From positions 62,001-126,000 of the forward strand of contig NZ_LRBG01000007.1 of assembly GCF_001580545.1 (NCBI RefSeq): 64,000 nucleotides of DNA, written 5' to 3'. The notes below the pieces were generated by a model that saw only the letters and a program-made list of their open reading frames with translations, was not told the origin of the DNA and made no database searches. How positions within the stretch are numbered: position 1 is the first letter of the stretch; each line of letters opens with the position of its first letter. This document shows, one piece after another, positions 8,809 to 17,245 of this stretch. Position numbers and translations under genes: made by a program. The DNA is from Paraburkholderia monticola. GTDB taxonomy: Bacteria > Pseudomonadota > Gammaproteobacteria > Burkholderiales > Burkholderiaceae.

Positions 8809-11739
8809 TTATTTGCGACCCGACACGCCACGCAAGCGCGCGGCGAATTCGCCGCGTCCCGCGAAATAGGTCTGGACGATGCGCGACACCACACCCTTCT
8901 GCGCCACCGCACCGGGCAATTCGGGCATCGCCTCGAATTGCGGCAGCGTGTTCCGCGCGTCGGCTTCGGCCGGGTAGATGCGCACGCGCACGTCGAACCA
9001 CGCCGCCTGCCCCGTCACCGGATCGGAATTCGACATGCGCGCGGGCGCTTCGTCGCGGCCGGGCAACTCGTCGGTGATCAGGTGATTGAGCAGGAAGCCG
9101 CGCTGCGATTCGTTCGCGTTCGGACCGAGATTCCATGCGCCCGCGGCCTTGCCAATCGCATTCCATGTCCAGACGGTGCCCGGCTCGACGGTCTCGCTGT
9201 AGCGCGCCATGCAGCGCACACGGCCCCATTGCGATTCGACGTAGATCCAGGCGCCATCGGCGATGCCGTTCTCGCCTGCCATTTGCGGATTCACATAGAG
9301 ATAGTTCTCGCCATGAATCTGCCGCAGCCACGCGTTCTGCGAATCCCACGAGTGATACATCGCCATCGGGCGTTGCGTGACCGCGGCGAGCGGGAACTGT
9401 CCGTGATCCGTCACCGCACTTTCGAGCGGCGCATACCAGAACGGCAGCGGGTCGAAGTACTTCTCGACGCGCGCGCGCAGAGAGTCGGGCGGCTGCCGGC
9501 CGCTCGTGCGTCCTTGCGCGGCGAGCCGGAATTTCTGCATCACGTCAGAGTAAAGCTGGATCAGGATCGGCTCGCGGAATTTGCGGAAGCCGTTCTCGAC
9601 CGCCCAGTCGAGATACGGTCCGTTGCAGTTGCGCATGTACTGCAAGGTTTCGGGCAAGCGGTAATGGAACACGCAGTTATTCTTCGCGTACTGCTCCCAT
9701 TGATTCGGATTCGGCTCGCCGACGAGCGCCTTGTCGCCATCCTTGCCGCGCCAGCCGATCAGAAAGCCGACGCCGGAATCGGGCGAGGTCGTGTGATTGA
9801 CGATGAACTCCGGATAGTCGCGGTAGCGCCGCCCGCCATCGGCCTTGGTGAAGGCCGGAAACTTCAGGCGCGAAGCCAGTTCGATCAGTACTTCCTGGAA
9901 CGGCTTGCATTCGCCGGTCGGCGGCACGACCGGGACGCGCACCGAATCGACGGGGCCGTCGAACTCGGAGATCGGTCGGTCGAGCATCGACATCGCGTCG
10001 TACCGTTCGAGGTAAGTCGTGTCGGGCAGGATCAGATCGGCGAACGCGGTCATCTCCGACTGGAACGCATCGCAGACGACGAGGAACGGAATCTTGTACT
10101 CGCCGTTCGGATGCTTGTCCGCGAGCATCTCGCGCACTTTCATCGTGTTCATCGACGAATTCCACGCCATGTTGGCCATGAAAATCATCAGCGTGTCGAT
10201 CGGATACGGATCGCCGCGCCACGCGTTGGTGATCACGCTGTGCATGACGCCGTGCACCGCGAGCGGATATTCCCACGAGAACGCCTTGTCGATGCGCACG
10301 GGGCCGCCGTGTTCGTCGATGAACAGATCCTCGGGCGCGGCGGGCCAGCCGAGCGGACCGGTCGCGAGCGGCGTGTTCGGCTTGACGGCGTCGGGGTGGT
10401 TCGGCGGTTTCGCCGACGGCGGCACCGCGCGCGGAAACGGCGACTTGTGGCGAAACCCGCCGGGACGGTCGATTGTGCCGAGCAGCGACATCAGCACGGC
10501 GAGCGCGCGGATCGACTGAAAGCCGTTCGAATGCGCGGCGAGTCCGCGCATTGCGTGAAAGGCGACCGGGTTGCCGGTGACCGTCTCGTGCGTTTCGCCC
10601 CACGCATCGGTCCAGGTAATTGGCAGCGTGATGCGGTGCCGGCGGCTCGTCTCGATCATCTCGCCGGCCAGCCGCCGGATCGTGGCGGCGGCGATGCCGG
10701 TGATGGCTGCCGCCCATTCGGGCGTGCAAGCGGCGACGCGTTCGCGCAGCAACGCGAACGATGGCGTGACCGGCTTGCCGTCAGCAAGGATATAGCGCCC
10801 TTCCAGCGCGGGGGTCACGCCGCTCGCATGATGCGGCACCGCGCGTTGCGTAGCCGGGTCCCACCACAGATGATTCTGCGGAAACAGCGGATTGCCTTCC
10901 GGCCGCTCGGGGTCTCGCACGAACAGGCCAAAGGTCTCGCTCGCTTCGTCGAGATCGATCAGCTCCGCCGCATTCGTGTAGCGCTGCACGAACTCGTGAT
11001 CCCACGCGTCGGCGGCGATCAGTTCGTGCAGGAACGCCATGAACAGCGCGCCGTCGGTGCCCGGCCTGATCGGCACCCATTCGTCGGCGATCGCCGCATA
11101 GCCGGTGCGGATCGGATTGATCGCGATGAAACGGCCGCCCGCGCGCTTGAACTTCGAGATCGCGATCTTCAGCGGATTCGAATGATGATCTTCCGCGGTG
11201 CCGATCATGAAGAACAGCTTCGCGCTGTCGAGATCCGGTCCGCCGAATTCCCAGAACGAGCCGCCGATCGTATAGATCATGCCGGCCGCCATGTTCGCCG
11301 AACAGAAGCCGCCGTGCGCCGCATAGTTAGGCGTACCGAACTGCTTGGCGAACAGGCCGGTCAGCGCCTGCATCTGGTCGCGGCCGGTGAACAGCGCGAA
11401 CTTCTTCGGATCGGTCGAGCGAATCGCGGCGAGACGCTTTTCGAGCACGTCGAACGCGACTTCCCACGAGACCGGCTCGAACTGCGCGCTGCCGCGCTCG
11501 GCGCCGGCCTTGCGCATCAACGGCTGCGTGAGGCGCGCGGGCGAGTACTGCTTCATGATCCCGGAGGCACCCTTCGCGCAGATGACGCCTTGATTCAGCG
11601 GATGCTCCGGATTGCCGTCGATATAGCGCACCTCGCCGTCGCGCAGATGCACGCGGATGCCGCAGCGGCACGCGCACATGTAGCAGGTGGTGGTCTTGAT
11701 TTCGAGCCGTTCGTTCTGCGTGCGGGCGCGGTGCTCCAT
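8809..11739 (-). CDS. soeA: Molybdopterin oxidoreductase catalytic subunit, SoeA-like sulfite dehydrogenase
   Basis: A ~976-aa Mo-bisPGD enzyme of the DMSO reductase superfamily. Near the N-terminus a CxxCxxxC motif (C19, C22, C26) plus the later CAKG cysteine bind a [4Fe-4S] cluster. C146 in GGFCSANMAAG sits where the protein ligand to molybdenum lies. Cysteine there is typical of the Psr/Phs/Soe branch, whereas DMSO reductases use serine. There is no Tat signal. SoeABC oxidises cytoplasmic sulfite to sulfate and reduces quinone. The call is supported by linkage to suyAB, whose product is sulfite. GGAG spaced 6 bases favours the ATG at 11739 over the one at 11745. A generic DMSO-reductase-family enzyme with another substrate is the alternative. 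Confidence 0.7.
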   Translation of the reverse strand: MEHRARTQNERLEIKTTTCYMCACRCGIRVHLRDGEVRYIDGNPEHPLNQGVICAKGASGIMKQYSPARLTQPLMRKAGAERGSAQFEPVSWEVAFDVLEKRLAAIRSTDPKKFALFTGRDQMQALTGLFAKQFGTPNYAAHGGFCSANMAAGMIYTIGGSFWEFGGPDLDSAKLFFMIGTAEDHHSNPLKIAISKFKRAGGRFIAINPIRTGYAAIADEWVPIRPGTDGALFMAFLHELIAADAWDHEFVQRYTNAAELIDLDEASETFGLFVRDPERPEGNPLFPQNHLWWDPATQRAVPHHASGVTPALEGRYILADGKPVTPSFALLRERVAACTPEWAAAITGIAAATIRRLAGEMIETSRRHRITLPITWTDAWGETHETVTGNPVAFHAMRGLAAHSNGFQSIRALAVLMSLLGTIDRPGGFRHKSPFPRAVPPSAKPPNHPDAVKPNTPLATGPLGWPAAPEDLFIDEHGGPVRIDKAFSWEYPLAVHGVMHSVITNAWRGDPYPIDTLMIFMANMAWNSSMNTMKVREMLADKHPNGEYKIPFLVVCDAFQSEMTAFADLILPDTTYLERYDAMSMLDRPISEFDGPVDSVRVPVVPPTGECKPFQEVLIELASRLKFPAFTKADGGRRYRDYPEFIVNHTTSPDSGVGFLIGWRGKDGDKALVGEPNPNQWEQYAKNNCVFHYRLPETLQYMRNCNGPYLDWAVENGFRKFREPILIQLYSDVMQKFRLAAQGRTSGRQPPDSLRARVEKYFDPLPFWYAPLESAVTDHGQFPLAAVTQRPMAMYHSWDSQNAWLRQIHGENYLYVNPQMAGENGIADGAWIYVESQWGRVRCMARYSETVEPGTVWTWNAIGKAAGAWNLGPNANESQRGFLLNHLITDELPGRDEAPARMSNSDPVTGQAAWFDVRVRIYPAEADARNTLPQFEAMPELPGAVAQKGVVSRIVQTYFAGRGEFAARLRGVSGRK

Positions 11740-11834
11740 GGCCATCTCCGTCGCTGTTCCTGATGCGGCGAAAGCGCGGATCGAGCGCGCTGTCGGACGA
11801 TACCGAGATCGTATTCGCGTCGGCCTTACAAGGG

Positions 11835-11880
11835 AAATCGCGATTTGCGAGCGAAACTATCTGGCGTGCCGATAGTTTCG
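11835..11880. promoter_or_regulatory. Palindromes upstream of soeA (probable operator region)
   Basis: Two symmetrical elements lie 90-140 bases upstream of soeA. One is the perfect 12-bp palindrome AAATCGCGATTT at 11835-11846. The other is a perfect 9-bp inverted repeat, CGAAACTAT at 11852-11860 and ATAGTTTCG at 11872-11880, separated by 11 bases. The second could be a regulator site or an RNA stem. They suggest the molybdoenzyme operon has its own promoter separate from the suy genes. Confidence 0.4.
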
Positions 11881-11890
11881 GTTTCGCTTT

Positions 11891-11957
11891 CAGCCGGGGG
11901 CGCCCAGCCGGGGGCGCCCAGCCAAGCGCAGCCGGCTAGGCGCGCCCGGCTAGGCGC
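11891..11957. terminator. Doubled GC-rich inverted repeat, probable terminator of the comC-like gene
   Basis: Two tandem 14-bp units (CAGCCGGGGGCGCC at 11891-11904 and 11905-11918) face two tandem 12-bp units (CCGGCTAGGCGC at 11932-11943 and 11946-11957) of nearly inverse sequence. Either left unit can pair with either right unit. The rightmost unit includes the stop codon of the comC-like gene. There is no T-tract, so it may act as an mRNA 3' stabiliser or a Rho-assisted stop rather than a classic intrinsic terminator. Confidence 0.45.
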
Positions 11958-12948
11958 CCCTCTCCAGTTGCGCGATCAGCGCGTCCGGAATCTCGACGCC
12001 CTCCTCGTGCGCCGCCTCGGCGAGCCGCTCACGGCGATAGCCCGGCAGACGCACGTCGTCGTCCATCAGCATCACCTCGATCAGCGCCTCGACCCGCGAC
12101 AGATACGCATCGTCGCCGGCCAGCGCGCCCGGGTCGATCGCCCAGAACAGATGGCCGATGCGCGAGCGCTCGCCCTCCTCGGTCAGGAACGAGCCCGCTT
12201 CGTAGCCGAAGTTCGCGCCGGTCAGCGCGGCGGCCAGCAGCTCGACCACCAGCGCCAGCATCGCGCCTTTGGCGCCGCCGAACGGCAGCATCATGCCGTC
12301 GAGCGCGGCGCGCGCGTCGGTGGTCGGCAGGCCGTCGCGCGTGGTGGCCCAGCCTTCGGGGATCGGCTGGCCGTCGCGCGCGGCCAGCGCGATCTTGCCG
12401 CGCGCGATCTGCGACAGCGCCAGATCGATCACGAGCGGCGCGCCGTTGCGGCGCGGAAACACGGCGGCGATCGGGTTGGTGCCGAACAGCGCGCGGCGGC
12501 CGCCCCAGGCGGGCATCGCGGCCGGCGAATTGCTGAACGCGAGCGCGACCAGGCCGGCTTCGCCGAGCGCGGCCAGATGCGCCGCGCCAACGCCGAAATG
12601 ATGGCTGCGGCGGATGCCCGCGACCGCGCTGCCATACTGCCGCGCGCGTTCGACGAGCGTCGCGACCGCGAGATCGCAGGCCGGATACGCGAGGCCGTCC
12701 GCCCCGTCGATCAACACGGCGGCGCCGCGATCCGCGACGATGGCAGCCTGCGCGGCCGGATCGACGCGGCCGTTGCGCAACTGCGCGCAGTACATCGGCA
12801 GACGCGACACGCCGTGCGATGACAAGCCGCGCAGGTCGGCATAGACGAGCGCGCGCGCCGTCGATTCGGCGGTCGCGGACGACGCGTCCGCGCGGCGCAG
12901 CGCGCCAATCGCGAGTGAGGTCAGCGCGTCGGGAAACAGTCGGGCCAT
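11950..12948 (-). CDS. comC: Malate/L-lactate dehydrogenase family (Ldh2) oxidoreductase, probable (R)-sulfolactate dehydrogenase
   Basis: A 332-aa NAD(P)-dependent dehydrogenase of the Ldh2/MDH2 fold (PF02615). H45 in RGLSSHGVSRLP is the family's catalytic histidine, and RRSHHFG, WGGRRALFGTNPIA and FGGAKGAMLALVVELL are its usual nucleotide and substrate segments. In sulfolactate degraders a member of this family, ComC, interconverts (R)-sulfolactate and sulfopyruvate. The position between the suyAB/transporter block and the sulfite dehydrogenase points to that role here. AAGGA precedes the ATG by about 7 bases. Without context it could be a malate, lactate or ureidoglycolate dehydrogenase. 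Confidence 0.7.
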   Translation of the reverse strand: MARLFPDALTSLAIGALRRADASSATAESTARALVYADLRGLSSHGVSRLPMYCAQLRNGRVDPAAQAAIVADRGAAVLIDGADGLAYPACDLAVATLVERARQYGSAVAGIRRSHHFGVGAAHLAALGEAGLVALAFSNSPAAMPAWGGRRALFGTNPIAAVFPRRNGAPLVIDLALSQIARGKIALAARDGQPIPEGWATTRDGLPTTDARAALDGMMLPFGGAKGAMLALVVELLAAALTGANFGYEAGSFLTEEGERSRIGHLFWAIDPGALAGDDAYLSRVEALIEVMLMDDDVRLPGYRRERLAEAAHEEGVEIPDALIAQLERGA

Positions 12949-13042
12949 CGGGGATTCCTTGGTTTTATTGTCGTCAGCGCATCACTGTGTCACTGCCGCG
13001 ATGAGGCATCAAGTCCGGCGTTATCGTGCGCTGCCGTGGTCC

Positions 13043-14431
13043 TCACTTCGCCGCCTTTTCGAACAGCGCCGTCGCGTGAGGCAGGCCGGGCTCGTCCTCG
13101 CGCGCCTGAGCCGATTGCCCCGGCTGCCCCGCTTGCGCCGCGTGCGGCTTGCGCGCCGGCTGCGCCAATGCCTGCGCCTGCACTTCGCGCGGCGCGGCCA
13201 AAAATTCGCGCGCGGCGCGTGCATCGAAGGCGCCCTCCCAGCGCGCGACCACCAGCGTCGCGACCACGTTGCCGATCATATTGGTCAGCGCGCGGATCTC
13301 GTTGAGCACGCGATCGACGCCGAGAATCAGCGTAATGCCGGCGACCGGAATGATGTTGTGCGTCGACAGCGTCGCGGTCAGCGCGACGAGCGCCGCGCCC
13401 GCCACACCCGCTCCGCCTTTCGACGTCAGCATCAGAATCGCCAGCAAGCCGAGCTGCTGCATCAGCGTCAGATGCGTGTTGGTGGCCTGCGCGATGAATA
13501 GCGAGGTCATCGTCAGATAGATTGCGGCGCCGTCGAGATTGAACGAGTAGCCGGTCGGCAGCACGAGACCGACGATCGCGCGCGGACAGCCCATGCGCTC
13601 GAGCTTTTCCATCAGACGCGGCAGCACCGACTCGGTGGTCGAGGTGCCGAGCACGATCAGCAGCTCCTCGCGGAAGTACTTCAGCAGCGGCCACAAGCCC
13701 ACGCCGGCCCAGCGCGCAGCCGCGCCGAGCACGATCGCGATGAACAGGATGCTGGTGATGTAGAAGCACAGGATCAGCAGCCCGAGTTGCTGCAACGTGC
13801 CGATCCCGTACTTGCCGACCGTGAACGCAATCGCGCCGAACGCACCGAGCGGCGCAAGCCGCATGATCATTTCGACGATGCGCATCAGCGTGTCGCCGAA
13901 CTGCTCGATGCCGCGCATCAGCAGCCGGCTGCGCTGCGACATGATCGACAGCGCGATGCCGAACAGCACCGAGAACAGCAGCACCTGCAACAGATCGCCG
14001 CGCGCGAACGCACCGACCACCGAGTTCGGCACGATCATGTCGATGAAGCTCGACGACGCCGCGTGCGCATCGGCGACGTAGTGCGTCACCGCATGAGGAT
14101 CGAGCGAGGCGGGATCGATATTGAGCCCCGCGCCCGGGCGCAGCACGTTCGCGACGACGAGGCCGAGCACGAGCGCGATACTGGTGACGACCTCGAAATA
14201 CAGCAGCGTCTTGAAGCCGACGCGGCCCACCTGCTTGAGGCTTTCCATGCGCGCGATGCCCACGGAGACCGTGCAGAAGATCACCAGCGTGATCAGCATC
14301 TTGATGAGGCGGATGAAGGTGTCGCCGAGCGGTTTCATCTGCACGCCGAACGCGGGTGCGAAATGACCGACGAGAATGCCAGCCGCAAGTCCGATCAGGA
14401 CCTGCACGTAGAGATGTTTGAGCACGCGCAA
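13043..14431 (-). CDS. DctA-type dicarboxylate/amino-acid:cation symporter, candidate sulfolactate importer
   Basis: A ~462-aa DAACS-family symporter (PF00375). The transport core carries GTSTTESVLPRLMEKLERMG and the conserved TGYSFNLDGAAIYLT hairpin motif that binds cations and the carboxylate. The C-terminus is extended by ~40 residues rich in Ala, Gln, Pro and His, longer than ordinary DctA. No ATG fits: GGAGGA at 14441-14446 is ideally placed for a TTG at 14431 (MRVLKHLYVQ). Known sulfolactate loci mostly use TRAP/TTT-type systems, so a DctA-family protein would be a different uptake solution. C4-dicarboxylates remain possible substrates. Confidence 0.8.
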   Translation of the reverse strand: MRVLKHLYVQVLIGLAAGILVGHFAPAFGVQMKPLGDTFIRLIKMLITLVIFCTVSVGIARMESLKQVGRVGFKTLLYFEVVTSIALVLGLVVANVLRPGAGLNIDPASLDPHAVTHYVADAHAASSSFIDMIVPNSVVGAFARGDLLQVLLFSVLFGIALSIMSQRSRLLMRGIEQFGDTLMRIVEMIMRLAPLGAFGAIAFTVGKYGIGTLQQLGLLILCFYITSILFIAIVLGAAARWAGVGLWPLLKYFREELLIVLGTSTTESVLPRLMEKLERMGCPRAIVGLVLPTGYSFNLDGAAIYLTMTSLFIAQATNTHLTLMQQLGLLAILMLTSKGGAGVAGAALVALTATLSTHNIIPVAGITLILGVDRVLNEIRALTNMIGNVVATLVVARWEGAFDARAAREFLAAPREVQAQALAQPARKPHAAQAGQPGQSAQAREDEPGLPHATALFEKAAK

Positions 14432-14605
14432 GGTGGTGTCTCCTCCACTCGCTGCTGCCAGATGTCGAGCCGGCGCCACTGCCTGCTTGAGCTGCCGGTC
14501 ACGGGAGGCGTCGATGGCGCACTTCTGCGTGCCGGCATGCGCCGGGAAGGTGCGAAACGCCACGCGCGAGCCATGCGGCTCCCCGCGTGGGTCAGGCCGC
14601 CCGCG

Positions 14606-15781
14606 TCAGGCGCTTTCGAACAGACGCGTCAACACGAACTCGCGATGACCGAGCGCTTCGGCCGCGGTGAAACGGCCATTGATCGTGGCCATCATGCATT
14701 GGAGCAGTTTGTCGCCGCTCTGGTCGAGGTTCTGCTCGCGCTGCAGAATGCCGGTCACGTCCACGTCGATATGCTCGCCCATCGTGCGGACCGTGCGCGG
14801 ATTCGCGCAGATCTTGATGACCGGCACGATCGGATTGCCGATCACGTTGCCCTGCCCGGTCGGGAAGAAATGGACGACGAAACCCGACGCCGCGCACAAG
14901 GTCACCATCTCGGCCGCCGCGGACGACGAATCCATGAACCACAAGCCCGCATGCGTCGGCTCCTCGGCTTTGTCGAGCACGCCGTCGACCCTGCACTTCT
15001 TGCCGATCTTCTGAATGTTGCCGAGCGCCTTTTCCTCGATCGTGGTCAGGCCGCCCGCGATATTGCCCTTGGTCGGCTGCGACTCGGACAGGTCGTCGGT
15101 CTTCCAGCGGTTGATCATGTCCTGGTAGCGGTCGAACATGAACTGGAAGCGCTCGCGCACGCCGTCGTTCGCGCAGCGCGCGGCGACGATCTGCTCGCCG
15201 CCCGTGAGCTCCGAGGTCTCGCCGAACACCAGCGTGGTGCCGAGGCCGTAGAGTTTGTCGAATGCGTTGCCGACGGTCGGATTCGCGCCGCAGCCCGAGG
15301 TGGTATCCGACTCGCCGCACTTGGTCGACACCCACAGCTCCGAGATCGGGCACGTCTCGCGCTCGAGCGAGGTCGCGTACTGCACCATTTCCTTCGCGGC
15401 CTTCGAGGCCCGCATGATCGTGTCGTGATCGCCATGCAGCTCGATGCCGAAGCCCATGACCGGCTTGCCAGTCTTCGCGATACCGTCGACGACGCGTTTG
15501 GTCCAGCCCTCCTCGATGCCGATCACGATCACCGCCGCGACGTTCGGATTGCTGCCCGCGCCGATCAGCGTGCGGAAATGCAGCTCGAGGTCGGCGCCGA
15601 ATTGCAGCCGCCCATACGGGTGCGGCAGCGCCATGGTCCCCTTGATGTTGTGTTCGACCGCCTGCGCCGCGGCATTGGACAGATCGTCGACCGGCAGGAT
15701 GATCACGTGGTTGCGTACGCCCACGCGGCCGTTGTCGCGACGATAGCCGCGGAAAGTCGTATCCAGGTCAATCACGCTCAT
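14606..15781 (-). CDS. suyB: (2R)-sulfolactate sulfo-lyase large subunit
   Basis: A 391-aa member of the UxaA/altronate dehydratase C-terminal family. It begins with [22 protein letters not shown] and carries the Cys-rich [20 protein letters not shown] segment that in this family binds the iron needed for elimination. With SuyA it cleaves (R)-sulfolactate into pyruvate and sulfite in the cytoplasm. Size (about 42 kDa) and the separate small SAF subunit match SuyAB rather than the fused altronate or galactarate dehydratases. suyA lies 45 bases upstream. No uronate genes (uxaB, uxaC) are nearby, which weakens an altronate role. Confidence 0.82.
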   Translation of the reverse strand: MSVIDLDTTFRGYRRDNGRVGVRNHVIILPVDDLSNAAAQAVEHNIKGTMALPHPYGRLQFGADLELHFRTLIGAGSNPNVAAVIVIGIEEGWTKRVVDGIAKTGKPVMGFGIELHGDHDTIMRASKAAKEMVQYATSLERETCPISELWVSTKCGESDTTSGCGANPTVGNAFDKLYGLGTTLVFGETSELTGGEQIVAARCANDGVRERFQFMFDRYQDMINRWKTDDLSESQPTKGNIAGGLTTIEEKALGNIQKIGKKCRVDGVLDKAEEPTHAGLWFMDSSSAAAEMVTLCAASGFVVHFFPTGQGNVIGNPIVPVIKICANPRTVRTMGEHIDVDVTGILQREQNLDQSGDKLLQCMMATINGRFTAAEALGHREFVLTRLFESA

Positions 15782-15826
15782 GGTGTCTCTCTCGTTCGGG
15801 TTGATGGCAGTGAGGGGCGGTTCTGC

Positions 15827-16168
15827 TTACCAGCGCTTCGTCTTGATGTTGTGCACGTGCGCGTGCTCGCCGGCCTTGATCGGCGCGACCACCTTGCCGA
15901 TATCGACCCCGTACTTGAACACCGTGTCGCCGACGGCCATGTCCTTCAGCGCGACCTTGTGACCGATCGGAATGTCCTGCTTCGCCGCGACGGTGACGAC
16001 TTCGTCGTCGTCCATGATCCATGCGTTGAGCTGCATGCCCGCCTTGATACCCTCGACCACCGCCACGCCGACCGTGTCTTTCGCCTCGTGCAGCACGATG
16101 TGAATCGTCCTGCGCGGCGCCGATGCGCCCGCTGCGGTGTCGTTGATATCTGCCGTGGGATTGCTCAT
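15827..16168 (-). CDS. suyA: (2R)-sulfolactate sulfo-lyase small subunit (SAF domain)
   Basis: A ~113-aa SAF-domain protein. After a ~20-residue Ala/Thr-rich leader, the SAF fold runs through HIVLHEAKDTVGVAVVEGIK, IPIGHKVALKDMAVGD and the final KYGVDIGKVVAPIKAGEHAHVHN with its His pair. In the UxaA superfamily this domain supplies the second half of the active site. GGAG six bases ahead favours the ATG at 16168 over one 12 bases upstream. It is the first gene of the suy block, reading away from the divergent GntR gene. Pairing with suyB is certain; the sulfolactate specificity is inferred. Confidence 0.82.
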   Translation of the reverse strand: MSNPTADINDTAAGASAPRRTIHIVLHEAKDTVGVAVVEGIKAGMQLNAWIMDDDEVVTVAAKQDIPIGHKVALKDMAVGDTVFKYGVDIGKVVAPIKAGEHAHVHNIKTKRW

Positions 16169-16277
16169 GAGCGTCTCCATTCGTAGTTTGAATGCGGTGT
16201 GGGGGTGCCGCCGGGGCAGCGCAGCCAGGTGCGCCGCGGTGAATCGATATTAGGCGGCGACTTACCCAATGTCAACT

Positions 16278-16396
16278 AGGTCATCTATATGTGTTAGAAG
16301 ACCGAGTGAGATCCGTGCGGAGACCCGTGCGGAGACCCGTGCCGCTGTCGCGAAGCGGCGACAACATACGATTCATCCAGGTGGACTAGATGACCT
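16278..16396. promoter_or_regulatory. Twin operator candidates between suyA and the GntR gene
   Basis: AGGTCATCTA at 16278-16287 reappears exactly inverted as TAGATGACCT at 16387-16396. Each copy lies in an 11-base pseudo-palindrome of form TAGRTNAYCTA (TAGGTCATCTA; the other copy starts CAG). GntR/HutC repressors bind such short dyads. One copy lies 110 bases before suyA and the other 67 bases before the regulator's own start, so a single repressor could control both divergent promoters. Confidence 0.55.
16308..16343. repeat. Three 12-bp tandem repeats in the suy intergenic region
   Basis: Three head-to-tail copies of GAGAYCCGTGCG fill 16308-16319, 16320-16331 and 16332-16343, with one change in the first copy and one in the last base. 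They sit between the two operator candidates. They may be replication slippage with no function, or they may set the spacing of the operators. Confidence 0.6.
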
Positions 16397-16462
16397 GGTC
16401 GTTTAGAATCAGGGCAGGTTCAACCCGGCGAGCGGTACGACTCGCGTATCCCAGAGGTTTTC

Positions 16463-17221
16463 ATGAGCACGCTCGCGATCAATGCGCCCGCGCTGGGCGG
16501 CACGCGGTACAAGGAGGTCAAGAGCGCGATTCTCGCCGCGCTCGCGGCCGGCGAATGGAAAGGCGGCGAATGCATTCCTTCGGAAAAGCGTCTCGCCGAA
16601 CGCTTCGGCGTGTCGATCGGCACGCTGCGCAAAGCCATCGACGAACTGTGCGCCGAGAACATTCTGATCCGTCATCAGGGGCTCGGAACGTTCGTGGCGA
16701 TGCATCAGCGCGACCGGCACTTCTTCCGCTTCTTTCGCATCGTGCGGCGCGACGGCGACAAGGCCTACCCCGTCGTCACGCTGATCGGCTTCAGGAAGGC
16801 GCGCGCATCGCGCGAGGCGGCCGCCGCGCTCGGTATCGACACCGGCGCGCGGGTGCTGCAGTTCGTCAACGGGCTCGCGCTGCACGGCAAGACCGTGCTG
16901 ATCGAACATATCACCGTGCCCGAAGCGCTTTTTCCGGGTTTGACGGAAAGCAAGCTGCGCAACCGGCCGAACACGCTGTACAACTTCTATCAGGACGGTT
17001 TCGGCATCAACGTGGTCGAAACCGATGAGCATGTGAGCGTGGCGCTCGCGAATGAACTCGAAAGCGAACAACTCGGCGTCGCGCTCGGCGCGCCGCTGCT
17101 CGAGATTCGCCGCATCGCGTACTCGTATCACCGCAGCGCGGTCGAACTGCGGATTTCGCGGCTCAATACCGAGGAGTACGAGTACATCGGCACACGCGCC
17201 GCGCGCGACGATCAGAAATAG
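16463..17221 (+). CDS. GntR/HutC family regulator of the suy locus
   Basis: A 252-aa protein. An N-terminal winged helix (residues ~12-75) contains IPSEKRLAERFGVSIGTLRKAI and the wing IRHQGLGTFV. It is followed by a UTRA effector domain that binds small acids or phosphates in HutC-type regulators. AGAGG precedes the ATG closely. It is divergent from suyA, with inverted operator-like sites on both sides of the gap. By analogy it would be a repressor released by sulfolactate or a pathway intermediate; the ligand is inferred from context alone. Confidence 0.85.
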   Translation: MSTLAINAPALGGTRYKEVKSAILAALAAGEWKGGECIPSEKRLAERFGVSIGTLRKAIDELCAENILIRHQGLGTFVAMHQRDRHFFRFFRIVRRDGDKAYPVVTLIGFRKARASREAAAALGIDTGARVLQFVNGLALHGKTVLIEHITVPEALFPGLTESKLRNRPNTLYNFYQDGFGINVVETDEHVSVALANELESEQLGVALGAPLLEIRRIAYSYHRSAVELRISRLNTEEYEYIGTRAARDDQK

Positions 17222-17245
17222 CGCGGCAAGGTCGCTGGCCGCGCT

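Noticed and set aside
7031..11739. DMSO reductase (dmsABC) call for the molybdoenzyme triad
   Set aside because: No Tat signal on the catalytic subunit, and a Cys instead of Ser at the molybdenum ligand position.
8581..11763. Very long open frame on the plus strand opposite soeA
   Set aside because: It is the high-GC antisense shadow of soeA, rich in Arg/His/Asp with no domain pattern; the minus-strand frame has all catalytic motifs.
14606..16168. Altronate dehydratase (uxaA) call for the SAF plus UxaA-C gene pair
   Set aside because: The two domains are on separate proteins of SuyA/SuyB size, no uronate genes are nearby and a sulfite dehydrogenase and ComC/SlcC-family genes are.
16308..16343. 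CRISPR-like array from the 12-bp tandem repeat
   Set aside because: Units are contiguous with no spacers and far too short.
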